Part shown: positions 46,238 to 56,600 of the stretch, in pieces
How positions within the stretch are numbered: position 1 is the stretch's first letter
Layout: the number at the start of each line of letters is the position of its first letter
Assembly (NCBI RefSeq): GCF_019320115.1
Contig: NC_089589.1
Span: 23,007,273 to 23,071,272, forward strand
Source: Miscanthus floridulus
Taxonomy: Eukaryota > Streptophyta > Magnoliopsida > Poales > Poaceae
DNA: 64,000 nt
Reading direction: 5' to 3'
Translations under genes and position numbers: made by a program
Notes under the pieces: generated by a model
The model's database searches: none
The model's input: only the letters and a program-made list of their open reading frames with translations
What the model was told of the DNA's origin: nothing

Positions 46238-46758
46238 TTAACTAAGCCTGGCTACAACGTAAGCAATCCCAACTATCACTAAACAAACTAAAACTACAAT
46301 GCACTTCAGTAACATAATTATTTTGTGATCGTACGCAACTAAAACAGACAAATCATTCTTCTGTTGAATATCAATAAGCTTCTCCTGCTGGCTCACTGCC
46401 TCATCAGCAGCATCCGCTACCTCAAGCGCACCCAAATTCTGCACGTATGTAGCATAATCTTCCTCCCAGTACCAACCATCGCATCCATTGCCCTCCCACT
46501 GAAATTAAAGCCAAAAAATATTTAGTCAAAAATATTCAAGAAAAGCAGGTCAATTAGCCATAATTATAAAATGCGTAAGAAACTCACATCGCGATCCGGG
46601 CACTTGTAGAAAACACGACCCTTGTTGGGTCCCTGTCTCTTGACTCGGTACTCCATCACAATCTTCTGCTTACACTTGCCGCAGATAATGAGAGGGAGTT
46701 CTGGCCTCAGTCGTTTCGCAACCGAACGAGAGGCCGAGGATCCAGTAACAGTTGTCAT
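46238..46758 (-). CDS. Small GRF-zinc-finger membrane protein of the CACTA element
   Basis: Two exons (46758-46588 and 46498-46238) join in frame to 143 residues. The N half carries a GRF-type zinc finger: ICGKCKQKIVMEYRVKRQ, then VFYKCPDRDWEGNGCD after splicing. The C terminus is a single hydrophobic helix (LKCIVVLVCLVIVGIAYVVA), so the protein may be tail-anchored. A coiled-coil-like stretch lies between. GRF fingers bind single-stranded nucleic acid in other proteins; the role in the transposon is unknown. It ends 90 bp before the TNP2 start, leaving no room for a separate TNP2 promoter. Confidence 0.8.
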
Positions 46759-46883
46759 CTACTTTCTATACTTATTTTTGCAAACTAGTGTAAATTTCAT
46801 ATTTTCAAATATCCATCAAATTATAGCTCAAAAACATGTTTCAATAAATAACCATCCGTACTAGTTGACCTTGCTTACGTGAT

Positions 46884-47055
46884 CATCTCGGCGAGCATTT
46901 CTCCACCGGACGGCACCGTACTTGGCCAAGGAAGAGCTCCGATTCTACGAGAAAGGGAACACGGTCTTCCACGACCGTTGCCGCTCTCCCTCGTAGAATC
47001 AAAGCTCCTCCTTGACGTCCGTTACCGCTCGGCAGAGAACATGCTCGCCGAGATG
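46884..47055 (-). ncRNA. Candidate hairpin RNA in the CACTA leader intron
   Basis: Two 81-bp arms (46884-46964 and 46975-47055) are imperfect inverted copies around a 10-bp loop. The outer 15 bp (CATCTCGGCGAGCAT) are perfect, and a 25-bp block (46927-46951 with 46990-47014) has three differences. Each of those three would be a G:U pair in minus-strand RNA but an A/C mismatch in plus-strand RNA, and the minus strand is the strand of the element's genes. It lies inside the predicted leader intron (46759-47395). It may be a microRNA-like or siRNA hairpin, or an inverted duplication of captured sequence. No known mature microRNA was recognised. Confidence 0.45.
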
Positions 47056-47395
47056 AACACGGTCCGCAAGTTCAACTAGTGCGGATTTTCTACAATTTTC
47101 TAACAATTTTCTAAGTTTTTCATTTCATGGAAAAATTAATTCTAAGATCACGTAAGCCACCGGGGACGAGAATGGCGCGTGCTCCAGCGAGGACGAGCGA
47201 GGCGTGATTTTGATGAACTAATTTAACTTTTGTTTATCCAAACATATATGCAAATCATCATGTGATTTTGAGCTAAAAATGACATATAAAATCATAATAA
47301 AGTCCAACATATAAAGTTACACATGCATCTACATCGCAAAATGAGATAAGCTACTGATAAAACATAAGAGGATTAAGTTTGTTACCTCCAAAATC

Positions 47396-47516
47396 GAAGA
47401 GCAACACCAATGGAGGGGGAGAGTGCAAGAACAACAGCAAGCTGAAGAACAGAGGCAGTGAGTTTGAATAATGGAATGGCTCGGGCTCGGGGAGGAAGAA
47501 TTGAGCAGAATTATAG
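47396..47516 (-). promoter_or_regulatory. Putative terminal promoter and leader exon of the GRF/TNP2 unit
   Basis: CTATAATT on the minus strand (47516-47509) follows the right subterminal repeats. About 85 bp of CT-rich leader follows and ends at the donor TTTTGGAG|GTAACA (47396/47395). A matching acceptor (GAAAGTAG|) lies directly before the GRF start at 46758. Confidence 0.55.
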
Positions 47517-47517
47517 G

Positions 47518-47780
47518 CCGGGATAATTAGTCCCGGTTAGGGGTCCAAACCGGGACTAAATATTAATCTTTATTCCCGGGGCATAACCCAAACCGGGACT
47601 AAAAGCTTTAGTCCCGGCTGGTATTACCAACCGGGACTAAAGGTAAACCTTTAGTCCCGGTTGGTAATACCAGCCGGGACTAAAGATCCCTGCCCCGCGG
47701 ACGACCGTTGGGCAGGGACCTTTAGTCCCGGTTGGTATTACCAACCGGGACTAAAGGGTCCTTTAGTCCCGGGGGCAAAA
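47518..47780. repeat. Right subterminal repeat cluster of the CACTA element
   Basis: Paired CCGGGACTAAA / TTTAGTCCCGG copies fill the last 300 bp before the terminus, matching those at the left end and in the internal cluster. Confidence 0.85.
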
Positions 47781-47840
47781 AATGCCGAGGCTAATGCTAA
47801 ATTGGGACATCGTTCTAAAGTCTGTTCTCTAGTAGCGCTA

Positions 47841-48569
47841 GGTGCCTAGGTGTGAAAGAGAATGATGACGCCCATGCTGGCTTTAACTTTTCAGTACATT
47901 CACTTCCTTATATAACCAACTTTCTGAAAAGCAACTTTCTGAAAAGAGAATGATGCAGCCAGAGTCTTTTGTTCCCACTTTCTGAAAAGCAACTTTCTCA
48001 ATTGACAATAAAATGGCGACGACACGACGAAACGCTTTCCATCCACACACCGGACACCGGGTTGTTCCGTGTCCACCTCGTAGCTGCCACTGCCAGTCGA
48101 TATCATCAAAATGTCATTCCAAGAAATGTACCAAGTAATTGCCTTCACTTTCACAAGAAAATGCGACTCCTTCTCATTGTCTTCTAAGACATTGATGCCA
48201 TATTGCCATCAACAAATTAAAGCTTTGTTTCGCACAGCTCTTGATGGCTCTGTCTCCATTTTATAAATCAACTCTTTCTTGCTAAAATAATCTGGAAGCC
48301 TGGAAAGCAATTTTTTTGTAACTTCAGAAGCTCCTATGACTCTATGAGTCAGTAAAACTGTAGCAGGAGACGTACCAAACTGGTGAATTTATCAATCAAT
48401 AATAGAACCAAAAATGAAAAAGAAAGGGGGCACTGGAACTAATCGTTGTGCTAGATATAATTAACGTACCTGGTCTACTACTCCCTCTGAACGATTCAAA
48501 AAAAGGCAAACGCAAAAGAAGTTGAGGTGATTAAAAATGTGCCTCGCCTAATTAATCATCAGTAATCCA
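47841..48569. other. Spacer right of the CACTA element
   Basis: No gene. AACTTTCTGAAAAG is repeated three to four times at 47919-47995. Confidence 0.5.
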
Positions 48570-48715
48570 CGAGACGAATTTATTAAGCCTACATGTTTAC
48601 TATAGCATAACATTGTCAAATCATGGACTAATTAGGCTTAATAAATTTGTCTCGTAAATTAGTCTCAATTTATAAAATTAATTATTTTTAGTCTATATTT
48701 AATAGACTATGCATG
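48570..48715. mobile_element. Fragment of a Tourist/Harbinger-type MITE
   Basis: CGAGACGAATTTATTAAGCCT and its inverted partner AGGCTTAATAAATTTGTCTCG (48635-48655) followed by TAAATTAGTCTCAATTTATA form the familiar core of an abundant grass MITE. The outer termini are missing. Confidence 0.5.
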
Positions 48716-48817
48716 TGTCTATACGTACCCAACTTTAGCCGGTGAAAATGAAAGTCTGCATGAATTTGAACTGTGTGCCGCTGCCGACCGCACCACGTCA
48801 CGGGGACGCGTTGATAC

Positions 48818-49343
48818 TAAGGCTGGATAACGAGCCGGCTCAGCTCGTTTCGGCTCAGCTCATTCTGGCTCGTTAAGATAACGAGCTAGCTCGGCTCGGC
48901 TCGTTATCCTAACGAGCCAGAAAGCCAGCTTGGCTCGGCTCGTTAAAAGCTCGAGCTGGCTCGTTAAGCTCGCGAGCCAGGTATAAAAAATACACAAAAT
49001 ATAATATTTGTATTTATCTAAAGTTTGAGAATAATAATAATACAAAAGAAATGAATCTAACAACCTTAAATCGAATAAAAAAATTAATACGCACTAATAT
49101 ATATACAAGTATAATAAAATATTATAGTATTTATGTATCTAACTACCTTAAATGATACTTTTTTTCTAGAAGCTTGGCTCGTTTAGCTCGCGAGCGGCTC
49201 GCGAGCTGGCTCGAGTTGGCTCGTTATAGCTAACGAGCTAAAATCTTGGCTCGGCTCGGCTCGTTATCTTAACGAGCCGAGCCGAGTCGAGCCAGCCACG
49301 AGCCGAGCGAGCTAACGAGCTTCGAGTTTTTCGTCTAGCCTTA
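48818..49343. mobile_element. hAT-like element rich in GGCTCG palindromes
   Basis: A 526-bp element with ends TAAGGCTGGATAACG and (reversed) TAAGGCTAGACGAAA, flanked by the identical 8-mer GTTGATAC (48810-48817 and 49344-49351). Both ends carry about 150 bp of GAGCC/GGCTC repeats (TGGCTCGTTA and inverses) that can fold back, while the middle is AT-rich and non-coding. It is non-autonomous. Confidence 0.8.
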
Positions 49344-49374
49344 GTTGATACTAGCACACATCACAAACGACAAG

Positions 49375-50849
49375 GCCCGCACCGCGTCCACGTCCACCGC
49401 ACATCATCATTGCTGCAAATGTCCTTTCCAGCGTCTCAGTCGTCACAGAAAAACAGCTGCGAATGATTGTTACTGCCAACCAATAACGGGCCCACTCGGT
49501 TTCAATCTGCTCGAGGGAAACTTTGGCGTCCGACGAGGCGACGACTCCGAAGCCGAAGCCGGATTCTGGCCGAGCCTGGGCCCCCGGTAGGGACACCGAG
49601 GACAAGGAGGCGAGGCTTGACATGCACACCGTCAAGCAGTACTCCGATCCGTAGCAGCCTGGGCCATGCGATGTTCTCACTCCTGTCACCATCGGCACGT
49701 CAGCTTATCACTTTCATCTCGTCTCAGAGTGGTCGAGAGACTCCAATGCCCGTGCAATGCAGAGCAAAATGATGTAGGAGTACAACTAACTAGCGATGCC
49801 CTATTGCCATCTGAAGGATCCGATTCCCTTCAGGTTGATAGGGCCGTTGCACAAATTAAACTAAGAAGGTAATTAGGGCCAGTTTTGCCAGCTGGGAGGA
49901 ACTGGAAGGCGTGCATCTCTACCTTTTGATGCGTGATGCCTCACATGTGAACGTGGAGCACCGTTTCTGTTCAGGCCTTTGATTCAGAAGGTAACACTTT
50001 TTATGTTTTCGTCCATTTGTTCTAAGAAACCGTACGGCCAAACTAGGAAACTCATATGCGCGTCTGGGCAAAGCCGGATGAGCCAGATGACGCGTAGTTC
50101 CTCGGCACGCCGCATGGGACGGCTGGGAGCCATCGGAGCGGAGCACACGGTTATATGGGTCGAAGTCGACGGCACGGTAATTGGCAAAGACAAAGACAGT
50201 GCCGTCAGGGAGGAGGTGGAGGAACGGCCGAAAGGGTACAGGTTGTTCTCGGCGTCGGGCTCCGTTGTCTCGTCCATAAACGGAAAGAACGTCAGCGCCG
50301 GCGCGGCGTCGGCGTGCGGGAAGTACTCGAGGTTGAACTGCCTCCGCCCGCCGAGGATGAGCACGCGGCCGTCGGGGAGGATCATGTCGGTGGCGTACCA
50401 CCGCCGCGCGGCGAGGAACGAGGGGAGCTCGACCCAGCCCGTGGCCGGCGAGAAGAGCCGCGCGACGCGGTCGCCGCCGGTCTGGAGGAGCGTGCCGTTG
50501 GGGAGCAGCGCCCCGGACGAGCACCACGGGTTGGTGGCGAGCGGGTACGAGTGCAGCACGTTGGAGCGGAGGTCCAGGAGCACCGAGTGCGCCGTGCAGT
50601 CGGCGCCGTCGACGGTGGCCGCGCACGGCGCCAGCGCGGCCAGCGAGATGTTGGAGGGCCCGTGTCGGTGCGGTCGAACATGAGGACGAAGTCCCCCGGG
50701 AGCAGCTGCATGTGCATCGCCGACACGCCGATGCTCGCGTGGAGGAGCTGCCATTCTCCTTGGGACGGGGCATCATCGGCGGCGGCGGCATTGGCAATGC
50801 AGCTGGCGATCAGGAGAAGGTGGAGAAGGAAGGATCTTGGCTTGGGCAT
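49375..50849 (-). pseudogene. Glyoxal/galactose-oxidase-like gene, copy 1 (broken)
   Basis: Encodes the N-terminal half of a secreted copper-radical oxidase of the glyoxal oxidase family: signal peptide (MPKPRSFLLHLLLIASCIA...), then MQLLPGDFVLMFDRTD, CTAHS, the WCSSG motif with the Cys of the Cys-Tyr cofactor, and RRWYATDMILPDGRVLILGG with the partner Tyr. A 1-base frameshift near 50660, another near 50240 and a third near 50115 (before PRNYASSGSS) break the frame. The second half, with the axial Tyr and copper-binding His residues, is missing. Intact enzymes (roughly 550-600 aa) oxidise aldehydes and release hydrogen peroxide in the cell wall. 49375-49918 is shared 3' flank. Confidence 0.85.
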
Positions 50850-50904
50850 GGCTGCTGAGCATGCACGCATGCGATCTTTAAGCCTTTTCATGCATCCTTG
50901 CATT

Positions 50905-52055
50905 GTGATAAGCTAAGGTAGGGTGTACAGAGTGTGTTGCATACTTGCATCGCGCATTGTGAAGTTGTGTTGGTGGAGGGTTGGTACAGGGAAGGTTGTG
51001 GGGAAATGGGGAATACGCATTTCATGCTTGGAACCGGGTATCCGATTTAAATGATACAAACTTTTTGGACTCAACGGAATTAGGTGAATCTTGAAATTTT
51101 TGGACCGGCATTCATTCTGTTCACCAGTGAAAATATTCAGGTTTAGCTAATAATTAGCTGATTTTTGGCCAAAATCTGATCAAGAGGCCGGCATAAAGAG
51201 GAAACTAATGATTAGGAGAAATATGCACTTTTACACTGAAGGAAGAACTTGCGAGTTTGTTTGAACTCTAGACTAGACTAAAAGTTCAAATCTTGTCCAA
51301 CTTTTTGACTGGTGCAATGTTGTTTTAGCCCTCACTGAAATAGGTGAATTTTGCAGAAATTCAGATGTTTCGGACCAAATCCCGGAAACCTCTTGAGGTA
51401 GAATCACCCAATTTATAAGAGCTCAATTATGATGGCCGGCATTTCGAGGATTAATAGCAGCTACGCACTTGAACTCTATAATCCGGTAGTCTGTTGAGGG
51501 TCGAAGGACTAGGATGACACCATCTATCGCAATCTGGGATAGAGTACAACACATTGATACATAGGGTTACAATAGAAGTGGTTTACAAATTAGAGTGCGG
51601 AAGTATAATTTATTACACTAACTTGATTCAAATATAAGTAGTTCAAACCTACCTTGAAACACTCAAAATCAAGTGAGCCGGTAAAAGGATGTTCATTACG
51701 TATAAGATCAACATGAGAACCGAGGGATGTTAGAGCATATCTTCACGGGTTTAAGAATAAAATGATCCCCTTTTTCATTAACTAGTGATAATAAAGATTG
51801 AAGGCAAAAAGTAAACTCCACTAGACCCCTTTCTAATCTCCTTACACTATTGTTTTATTAATTGAGAAAACCACCCCCTGAATCCCTCAAAAGAAAGGGG
51901 AGATCAAATCAATCCCCCTTCCCTTACCCTCCCCGCATGCAGTGGTGTGTAGTGGCTAGAGACATGGCGGAGAAGAGAGGGCCTTTGTTATTACTAATAA
52001 CAAAGGCCTGAATAATTGTAACGTTGTGGCAAGCACCGAGTATACATTGTTATCT
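50905..52055. other. Spacer between oxidase copy 1 and the NLR fragment
   Basis: No gene was recognised; only short frames. It probably contains the former oxidase promoter. Confidence 0.5.
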
Positions 52056-52059
52056 GAAA

Positions 52060-52800
52060 ATAACTCTCAAGAAGTTCCATGTTCTCCTAACATGGTCTCG
52101 TGCAAGCTACAATTCACGAAGAAAAAACAAATATTGGCAATATGATTGATTCTAGAGTAAATTTGCGCAAAGGATCTGGTCTTTACATTGTCGGTTTTCC
52201 ATGACCTGACTTGAGATAGATAGAAGCAGCCCACACCATTTCCAGTATTAACAAACCAGAAACTGAAGTGAGGCTTGCTATGTACATCCACTTGGCAAGC
52301 TGCATTTCCAGACACACCATAAACCATCCAAGCTGAAAGAAGCTGTATCATAACGTTTGTTCTGTAACGACTCAAACTTATATATACACATGCCTCTCAA
52401 TTCTCGAGTGGCAAACTGCATGGAAATTCAACTGTAAGCGAGCAGCGGGACGTCGATATGGCTGAACTTGTCCCACTCAGGGCCAGATTCCCCTTCAGCT
52501 ATGGAAGCGAGCAGCGGGACGTCGCAATCTACATGCAAATCCCTTGGGTTTACGTCCTGCAAGTATCCAGCGAGTGTTTTCATGCCGTAGTCCTCCAGTG
52601 TGAGTCTATGAAGTGCAGGCAAACCCTCCAATACCTTCAACTCTGGGCATCTTATGATCATGAGGTCCTGCAAATTTGGCAGATTGCTGATCCTCTCCAG
52701 GCTAGGACATCCAGCCACCTGAATTTTCAAATCAGAACCAAAGTTCTCCAAAGCGCTTGGGTGCTCATGATGGTGTGGTAGTAAGAACTCTGGCCCAACA
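52060..52800 (-). pseudogene. Fragment of a third NLR (last LRRs and 3' UTR)
   Basis: 52428-52800 encodes the C-terminal LRR portion found in NLR1 and NLR2 (VGPEFLLPHHHEHPSALENF, LERISNLPNLQDL, RCPELKVLEGLPALHRLTL, VNPRDLHVDCD) and ends early. 52060-52400 matches their 3' UTRs (AAGCTGTATCATAACG). No coiled coil, NB-ARC or first exon remains. It has its own residues at several positions that also differ between NLR1 and NLR2, so it is a distinct paralogue. At 52800 it joins unrelated sequence. Confidence 0.8.
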
Positions 52801-53340
52801 GCCGGTGCTCGCCCAGAGAGGCCGAAGGCCTGCGCCAAGCAGCAGGAGCCGCGTGCTCCCAGAGCCCGAGTGCCGCTCGCCCAGGTGGCCATCCTCTCGT
52901 CGGTCTCCTCCCTGTCTCTACTTCCTTGGGTGCTTGCTCTCTGTCTCACCGCTGGTGCTTGCGAGCAGACCCACCGCTGGTTGTTCCTCTCTCCATCTCC
53001 GCTCGGTACGTGCAACTCAGTGCCGTGCGGTAGCTGTTTCCCTCCGTTCGTGCGGTTTTTCTCTCAGTTCTGTTCGGCTGTCGGTGTACACCGCCTCCTG
53101 ATCGTGCGGTGCATTCTCATGGCACTGGCAGCATATATATGAACATTTAGTTGGCAACCTACGTACATTTTCAGGCTCACAATGAATCCGCAAGCCGGAA
53201 TAAGCTGTATCATAACATTTGTTTTGTAACATGACGACTCACAACTTAATTATATGTACAAGGCTCTGTATTCTCAGGTGGGAACCTGCATCCACAGTAA
53301 CACAGATTCGAATAAAAAAACTAATTCACATCACATCGCA
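52801..53340. other. Spacer joining the NLR fragment to NLR2's 3' side
   Basis: 52930-53110 matches 6860-6965 and 53112-53340 matches 7360-7570, both downstream of NLR1. No gene was recognised. Confidence 0.55.
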
Positions 53341-53619
53341 TTCTAGTCACCATGAATTTATTTGCAGTGTCCAACATCTGACTGCCTCACGACGACCCGC
53401 AGCGTAGTAATCGGCTCCATTGCTTCTTCTTCGGCCGAAGCGATGATAGCCCCAGCCTCCAAGGCTGCTTTTTGCCCATGCGGCACTCCAGCTGCAGGCG
53501 AGGTCTTTTATGCATTCTATAATCGATAGTGCTAGAGACGTATGTAGTAATAATAATAGTCTTGGAGTAGCATGCATACTTTATTGTTACTCCCTCTGTT
53601 GTTCCACGATGAATTCCCT

Positions 53620-56600
53620 TCAAACTTGCTCCACTTTGTCCAATAACACCTCCTCTGTTTCATCCCCTGAAACGGACCGTCTAGTCAAGTAACCAGATAT
53701 TCCAATAGCAAGAAAGGTGCTCAGTATATGCAACGTATAAAGCAGCAGTGTTGTGTTAATTTACCTGAAGCGTCGGCAGAGGGGCTGATGTTTGTCTTGA
53801 AGCTGAAAGGATCTCTCGTGTACTTCACGTACCACTTCCTTCGAATGTTGTTGTCATCATCATCTGCATATGCATTGACCTGCTTGATATGGCAGAACTT
53901 GTCCCACTCAGGGCCAGATTCCCCTTCAGCTATGGAAGCGAGCAGGGAGATGTCACAGTGTAGACGCAAATCCCTTGGGTTTACGTCCTTCAAGTATCCA
54001 GGGAGTGTTTCCATGTCGTAGTCCACCAGTGTGAGTCTATGAAGTGCAGGCAAACCCTCTAGTACCTTCAACTCTGGGCATCTTATGATCCCGAGGTCCT
54101 GCAAATTTGGCAGATTGCTGATCCTCTCTAGTCCATGACATCCACTCACATTAATTTTCAAATCAGAACCAAAGTTTTCCAAAGCGCTTGGGTGCTCATG
54201 ATGGTGTGGTAGTAAGAACTCTGGCCCAACATGCTCGATGGCTGGGGCACTTATAATCTGTAGGAACTCCAAGCTGGGGAGGTGGAACAAGCCATCAGGT
54301 AGCTCTGTGCAATAAGGCAAGTCTTCCATGAATAGAATCCTCAAGCATCCAAGGGACACAATTGCTGTCGACGTCATCCACCGTGGAAGTCGTTGACTAA
54401 AGTACCCTTTGATTGTAAGATTTTCTAAGCAAGGCGGAGGGCAGAGCTCATCAAACACCTTCTCCATGTGTTGCTGCTCTTCCAGTTTCACCAACCGGTG
54501 AGCACCTCCACTACTACTAGTGCACTCTAACCACAGATAGCTGAGGCGCACCTTTTCACCAAGTCTGGCTTTTATTGCAAATGAGGAAGAAGATACATTC
54601 TCCAGGCCATTTATACGAAGACGCATGAGCTGGTTAAGAGGTCCTAATTCTTCCAAACTACACCAATCACCCTCCACATGGGCTGGAAACCCCTTTAATA
54701 TCCTCAAATTAGTTAGGCTGACCAAACCCCTGGGTATATTGTTTATACCTGAGCCAAGAAGGTTTAGATACCTCAGCTGACGTAACTTTCCAATGCCCAC
54801 AGGAAGCTTCGTCAGACTTCCACAGTAAGAAAGGTCAATGCACTGCAAGAATTTCATCTTGGCTATTTTTTTTGGCAGCCTAGATGTGTCAGTGCCATCT
54901 AGACACAAATACCTCAAGTGTTTGAGTTGGACCAAGGATTCAGACAATGCATCAAAATTTCCATCTTCTATATGTAGGGTCCGCAAACAAGGAAAAGATG
55001 ACAGTGAATCACCTGGGTTGATCTTTGTTTCCCCAACTAAAATAAGTGTTCGCAGTGATATATGTGCTTGTAGAGAACTCCACTCTAGCTCATTTGACTC
55101 TGATTCTTTGGATTTTAGTGATAACCGAATAACATTTTGTGGGTTAATGTTATTGGTATGGCCAGGCTCAGTTTTGTGAGCTATCAATGCTTCATCTCTT
55201 GTCAAATACTGAGCGAACGAGCGAACAACATCATGCATATTGCAAACTGTCTGGTCTATGTACCCTTGAGCCGGCTCTAGAAGGTTCCTAGCTATTAGTT
55301 GGTCATAGTACTCTTTTCCTAATACTTCTAAATCACGTGAGTTTCCATGAAGAAATCCTTCCCCAATCCACATGGCAACAATAAGGTCATATACGAACAC
55401 CATGCTCTTGGGGAGGAGGGCGTAGTGCAGAAAGCAAGACTGCAACTCTGGGTGCAAATCTTGATAGCTAAGGTATACTGCATAGTTTAGCTCTTCAGGC
55501 ATTTGAGATACTGACCATGTAGAATCATTTAGGACATTTTTCCAGTCGCTTCGCCTTATGTTTTTCTGGCGGAGAAGGCCTCCTATTACTTTGACTGCGA
55601 GAGGCAAACCATCACATTTTGCTATAATCGACATTCCAATGTCCTTCAATGCATCAACCTTTGGTTCATCATTGTTTTCATTTCCAACCACCTGCAAAGC
55701 AACTTAAGCTTGTTAATTGAATGGAATATGTAGATATAAATACACTTGGTCATAATCGGAAGCAAAATCAAGTGCTAAAAACGATACTGTGTGCAGAGGC
55801 AAAATTCACATGCGACGTTCCAAGCGTATGACTGATGTACCAGTCCACTAAAATAGATGGAAAAATCATCGTATATGTATATCACTATGGTGCAATTAGG
55901 TGACGTCTGTGACTGTGTACAAGAATAGTGTTCTCATCAGTCACTATCATTACCAACTCTCGTCTACCTGATGTTTATAGTCACTCCAGTATTTATCGTA
56001 TCTTTTATTTAATTTTTTCTTACCTGATGTTTATAGTCACTCCAGTATTTATCGTATCTTTTATTTAATTTTTTCTTATTTTATTAAAAAAGGTTGTACG
56101 CCAGACTACTTCTCACTGCCAAGTACTGCCAGTGATAAGTGATAAAAAAGCACAAAATGTACGCCAGATTACTGCATCTTCACTGCCAGTAACCGACAAT
56201 GACAGTATTTAAACTAAAGATCTCAACATTCTCCTGAGCATCTATACCAGCAGAGCTATACAACACTTGTGACTATACAACTGATGCTACTCTTTTAACT
56301 ACACAATTTTAAATCTTATATTGCATATTTTATACTCTAAATGATCTCAAATGAAAAGGTTGTTAACTGCAAAGTTGTAGATCGATCTCATCGACTACTA
56401 ACTCTACTATTGACTTTGTCTCCATTCGACATCATTAACCATCTCAAATCCCATTGGTGAACTTACATAGAATATTTTGATATGTAAACCATCTTAAATT
56501 AAAAAGTTGTTAACTACAAAGTTTTAAATCTTTTTGAACATATAAAGCTTATCTTATCAAACATCATATGAAAAAGTTATTACTTTTTCGTAAAATAGCC

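Larger units (their letters stand above)
33864..47837 (-). mobile_element. Putatively autonomous CACTA (En/Spm) transposon, 14 kb
   Basis: Left terminus CACTACTACAGAATGG and right terminus (reversed) CGCTACTAGAGAACAG are inverted repeats, with one change in the right CACTA. They are flanked by the 3-bp duplication CTA (33861-33863 and 47838-47840), the CACTA signature. Subterminal TTTAGTCCCGG/CCGGGACTAAA repeats lie at both ends and in an internal cluster. Three minus-strand genes lie inside: TNP2 transposase, a TNPA-like/Ulp1 protein and a GRF zinc-finger protein, all with open frames. The coding content suggests an autonomous element; the mutated right CACTA could impair excision. Confidence 0.92.

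Noticed and set aside
50155..50916. 253-codon plus-strand frame over the oxidase
   Set aside because: An antisense shadow of GC-rich oxidase sequence, rich in Arg/Gly/Glu, without a domain.
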